From NCBI RefSeq assembly GCF_003240565.2, contig NZ_CP117256.1, positions 310,001 through 374,000 on the forward strand: DNA of 64,000 nucleotides, read 5' to 3'. Below, one piece after another: positions 61,824 through 64,000 of the stretch. Each line of letters starts with the position of its first letter. Position 1 is the stretch's first letter. The notes beneath the pieces were generated by a model. It did not search any database, had not been told where the DNA came from, and saw only the letters and a program-made list of their open reading frames with translations. A program made the translations under genes and the position numbers. The stretch comes from Rhizobium tumorigenes. Lineage in GTDB: Bacteria; Pseudomonadota; Alphaproteobacteria; Rhizobiales; Rhizobiaceae.

Positions 61824-62117
61824 CTACATTGAAATACTTTCCCAATCTTCATGCCCGTGGCGAATTCGCACTACGAAAATTTTCTCATCATCTTCAACCC
61901 GATAGACGATGAGATGTGCTTTGAAGGGATGAATTCTGATGGGCGGTTCGATCTCATTCCGTTCGCGCGCGATGCGTGGGTCAGCAGCTATCAGATCAAA
62001 TAATGCGAAAAGTTCATCGTGGTAGCGTTTTGCCTGATCTACTCCGAACATACGGGCACCCTGCTGGGCGATCGCAATAATGTCTTCTTCCGCCTCGACA
62101 GAAAGCTTAAAACTCAT
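61824..62117 (-). CDS. parE: RelE/ParE family toxin
   Basis: This 97-residue toxin of the ParE branch reads MSFKLSVEAEEDIIAIAQQG, RYHDELFALFDLIAADPRIA, and ends with YRVEDDEKIFVVRIRHGHED. Length and the RIRHG...W end are standard. The ATG overlaps the antitoxin stop by 4 bp, so the toxin is made only when the antitoxin is translated. ParE toxins poison DNA gyrase. Confidence 0.9.
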   Translation of the reverse strand: MSFKLSVEAEEDIIAIAQQGARMFGVDQAKRYHDELFALFDLIAADPRIARERNEIEPPIRIHPFKAHLIVYRVEDDEKIFVVRIRHGHEDWESISM

Positions 62118-62356
62118 GACTCGCTGGTACGAGCCATCGCCTCAGCGAAGAGTTCATCCTTCGATCGAATGCCAACGCCACTTTGGAGCCTGGCCTCGAC
62201 GAAGCTTTGCATGGCGGCAATCTTGTCGTTTCGTGTCTGGTCGCGTCTGATCAAGTCGCGTACGTAGTCACTAGCGTTCGAATATCGCCCGGTCCTAGCC
62301 TGCGCCTCCACCCAATCCTTCATCGGGTCTGGAAGAGATACGTTCATTGTCGCCAT
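62114..62356 (-). CDS. parD: ParD-type (CopG/RHH) antitoxin
   Basis: An 80-residue ribbon-helix-helix antitoxin from ATG 62356, with GGAGG 7 bases upstream. The DNA-binding part is MNVSLPDPMKDWVEAQARTG, then RYSNASDYVRDLIRRDQ. The C-terminal toxin-binding tail is LQSGVGIRSKDELFAEA. It represses its own operon in known systems. An upstream in-frame extension to 62503 has no support. Confidence 0.9.
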   Translation of the reverse strand: MATMNVSLPDPMKDWVEAQARTGRYSNASDYVRDLIRRDQTRNDKIAAMQSFVEARLQSGVGIRSKDELFAEAMARTSES

Positions 62357-62499
62357 CGGAAACCTCCATTTGAAGAGATTATGTCCGATTTTGGCAAAGT
62401 TTGTCAAATGCTCCACATCTGTATGGGTCAGAACCGTCCCCCATTCTTTCTGCAGGTGCGATAACGCCCATTTATGGAACTCCCCGTCGGAAGCACCTA

Positions 62500-62875
62500 T
62501 CAAGCGACGTACGCGATGTCGCCGGAAATTCGCTGTTTCTGCGCTTGCGATCCGACGTCGCGGATCGGCGCCAGGACACCAGACTGGTTTTGCGGGATCT
62601 GGCCAAGAGCCGGATCGGATACGCAGAGAATTTCAAGACCTGCGCCAAGGTTCGATAGGAAACGTCGGCGCCACTTAGTACTGCGGCACGGTGATGCCAC
62701 CCAGCCCGCTTGCCGTACTATTCGATGTTCCATCGCAATAGCCGCCGTGTGCGGTCGCGCTCCGGGGCGGTGATGCGAAACTGCTCCGCCAGGCCATGCG
62801 CCACCTGCAGCGCTTCGGCATACGATCGTATAGGATGCGACCGGTTGGCGTTATTAAACGCTGTGCCCTGCTGGC
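62500..62875 (-). pseudogene. SfnB-like acyl-CoA dehydrogenase remnant
   Basis: Different minus-strand frames in order give RSYAEALQVAHGLAEQFRIT, SGLGGITVPQY, then LEILCVSDPALGQIPQNQ and RDVGSQAQKQRI, which together are the N-terminal part of a sulfur-acquisition flavin monooxygenase of the SfnB/DszC type. At least one stop (after VPQY) and frameshifts separate them, and the gene ends at about 62500. It lies behind metI, a usual neighbourhood for sulfur-source genes. Confidence 0.65.
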
Positions 62876-62926
62876 GTCGGGCATTGGTGGCGCTGCGTCG
62901 GGATCGGTCGTGGATGCCGCGCTGTT

Positions 62927-63580
62927 CTATCTCGCCCGCAGACGCCGCACGGCGCTGTCGCCGACGAGTTGCACGAGGCAAACCAGGGCGATCAGCACCG
63001 CGATGACCACGGCCATAACCGTTGTGTCGAACCGCTGATAGCCGTAGCGGATGGCCATGTCGCCGAGCCCGCCTGCGCCGACGGCGCCGGCCATGGCGGA
63101 GGCACCGATGATGCTGACGATGGTGATCGTGAAACCGCCAATGATGCCCGGCAGCGCCTCCGGCAGCAGCACATGGCGCACAATGTGCCAGCGGCGGCAG
63201 CCGATCGCCTGCGCCGCCTCGATCAGCCCAGCGTCGACCTCGCGCAGGCTGACTTCGGCGATCCGCGCAAAGAACGGTGTGGCGCTGATCGACAGCGGCA
63301 CGACGGCCGACCAGACGCCGATCGTGCTCCCCGTGATAAAACGGGTCAACGGCAACAGTGCGACCAGGAGAACGATAAAGGGCGTGGCACGAAAACCATT
63401 GACGATCGCCGACAACACTTTTTGCGCCCGAGGTGCATTGATCAGACCGCCCGGTGCCGAGAGCACCAGAAAGACGGCAAGCGGAATGCCTGCAAGGACG
63501 GCGATAATCGCCGATACACCGACCATGACGATCGTATCGAGAAGTGCCTGCCAAAGGCGATCATACATCAGTGCGGACAT
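62927..63580 (-). CDS. metI: Methionine-type ABC transporter permease (MetI)
   Basis: A 217-residue permease with about five transmembrane helices. The BPD_transp_1 coupling loop is EAAQAIGCRRWHIVRHVLLPEALP. Further MetI landmarks are TIVMVGVSAIIAVLAGIPL, FRATPFIVLLVALLPLTRFI and a GAVGAGGLGDMAIRYGYQRF loop. It overlaps metN by 20 bp. The substrate is probably methionine or a related sulfur compound; the binding protein gene is not present in the window. Confidence 0.88.
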   Translation of the reverse strand: MSALMYDRLWQALLDTIVMVGVSAIIAVLAGIPLAVFLVLSAPGGLINAPRAQKVLSAIVNGFRATPFIVLLVALLPLTRFITGSTIGVWSAVVPLSISATPFFARIAEVSLREVDAGLIEAAQAIGCRRWHIVRHVLLPEALPGIIGGFTITIVSIIGASAMAGAVGAGGLGDMAIRYGYQRFDTTVMAVVIAVLIALVCLVQLVGDSAVRRLRAR

Positions 63581-64000
63581 AGCCCAATACCCTCACGTCA
63601 TGCGCCAGGCCGGCAATTTTGGCGGGAACGTTGTTATCCAGAGAGCCGATTGCCAGCAGAAGACGGCCATGTACATGGCCCTGGATACGGTCGAGCGAAC
63701 TCTGCAGCAGCCTCACGGACGCACCGGCGGCAGCGGCAATCCGCGTCAGGTCCGGCTCCAGGCCGTCGGCCCCGGTATAGGTGAGCTGCAGGATCACGCT
63801 GGTAACATCCCGGCTGCTGGTTGGCCGGATGTGGCGGGCGATATCGTCCGGGATATCGCGGGTCAGCGGTTGCAGCAGTGCGCGTGTTGCGTCGTGCTGC
63901 GGATCGCCAAAAATGCGCCAGACTCGCCCCGTCTCGGCAATCTTGCCTTGATCGAGCACCAGCACATGGTCGCAGATTTCGCGGATGACGCTCATTTCAT
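63561..64000 (-). CDS. metN: Methionine-type ABC transporter ATP-binding protein (MetN), partial
   Basis: The gene enters from beyond the window's right edge. Only its 3' end is here, from HEMSVIREICDHVLVLDQGK (the region after the H-loop) through the C-terminal NIL-type regulatory domain (SVILQLTYTGADGLEPDLTR, RIQGHVHGRLLLAIGS). In MetN that domain binds methionine to shut down transport. It is followed directly by metI. Confidence 0.85.
   Translation of the reverse strand, partial: EMSVIREICDHVLVLDQGKIAETGRVWRIFGDPQHDATRALLQPLTRDIPDDIARHIRPTSSRDVTSVILQLTYTGADGLEPDLTRIAAAAGASVRLLQSSLDRIQGHVHGRLLLAIGSLDNNVPAKIAGLAHDVRVLGYVRTDV

Overview
The window looks like accessory DNA, most likely plasmid or genomic island, from a Rhizobiaceae bacterium (Rhizobium, Agrobacterium or Neorhizobium type). 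The reasons are a VirK-family protein next to a cytochrome P450, a pRiA4b ORF-3 family gene, HWE-type histidine kinases, a rhizobial-style sugar ABC operon, and a dense layer of IS66, IS5 and IS3 elements and gene remnants. No replication origin, rRNA gene, complete tRNA gene or CRISPR array was seen.

Layout. 0-5 kb: an orphan ABC substrate-binding gene, IS debris and a complete IS3-type element, then a C39-like peptidase. 5.3-10 kb: virK, a P450 and an S9 peptidase. 10-14.6 kb: a nested mobile region in which an intact IS66 element (10692-13527, with an exact 8-bp target duplication) sits inside an already decayed IS5-type transposase gene, followed by a second IS5 tail and a group II intron RT relic. 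14.6-20.7 kb: small-molecule enzymes (cyclase, haloperoxidase-like hydrolase, SDR, VOC) with an HxlR regulator and a ridA gene broken by one amber codon. 20.8-27.1 kb: a deletion junction joining two truncated genes, then HWE kinases, a receiver protein and a chemoreceptor. 28-29 kb: an Abi/HEPN gene preceded by a structured RNA-like leader. 29.5-40.1 kb: a LacI-controlled sugar-type ABC operon with an unusual set of amino-acid and amide enzymes, read from a divergent promoter with two operators. 40.6-44.1 kb: a coupled two-gene module of unknown function. 44.5-47.5 kb: a DUF4236/SH3 protein and a ClpP-fold exported protein.

47.5-56.8 kb is the most interesting part. It holds two radical-SAM peptide-modification systems side by side on the minus strand. 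The first is a complete His-Xaa-Ser system (hxsD-hxsB-hxsC-hxsA), whose HxsA carries five HxS tripeptides. The second is a putative RiPP operon: a 65-residue precursor ending in a His/Arg/Asn-rich core, a radical SAM/SPASM maturase carrying a C-terminal HExxH domain, a protein fusing arginase-like metal motifs to a GNAT acetyltransferase, and a family 2 glycosyltransferase. The gene order suggests ring formation, hydroxylation, Arg-to-ornithine conversion with acylation, and possibly glycosylation of one peptide.

57.7-64 kb: a Fic protein, a YcxB-like membrane protein, a frameshifted VOC gene, an IS3 remnant abutting a truncated RpiR regulator, a ParDE-type toxin-antitoxin pair, a decayed SfnB-like acyl-CoA dehydrogenase, and the start of a methionine-type ABC transporter (metI, and metN running off the window). 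A short motif resembling a tRNA T-arm recurs in intergenic spaces across the whole window.
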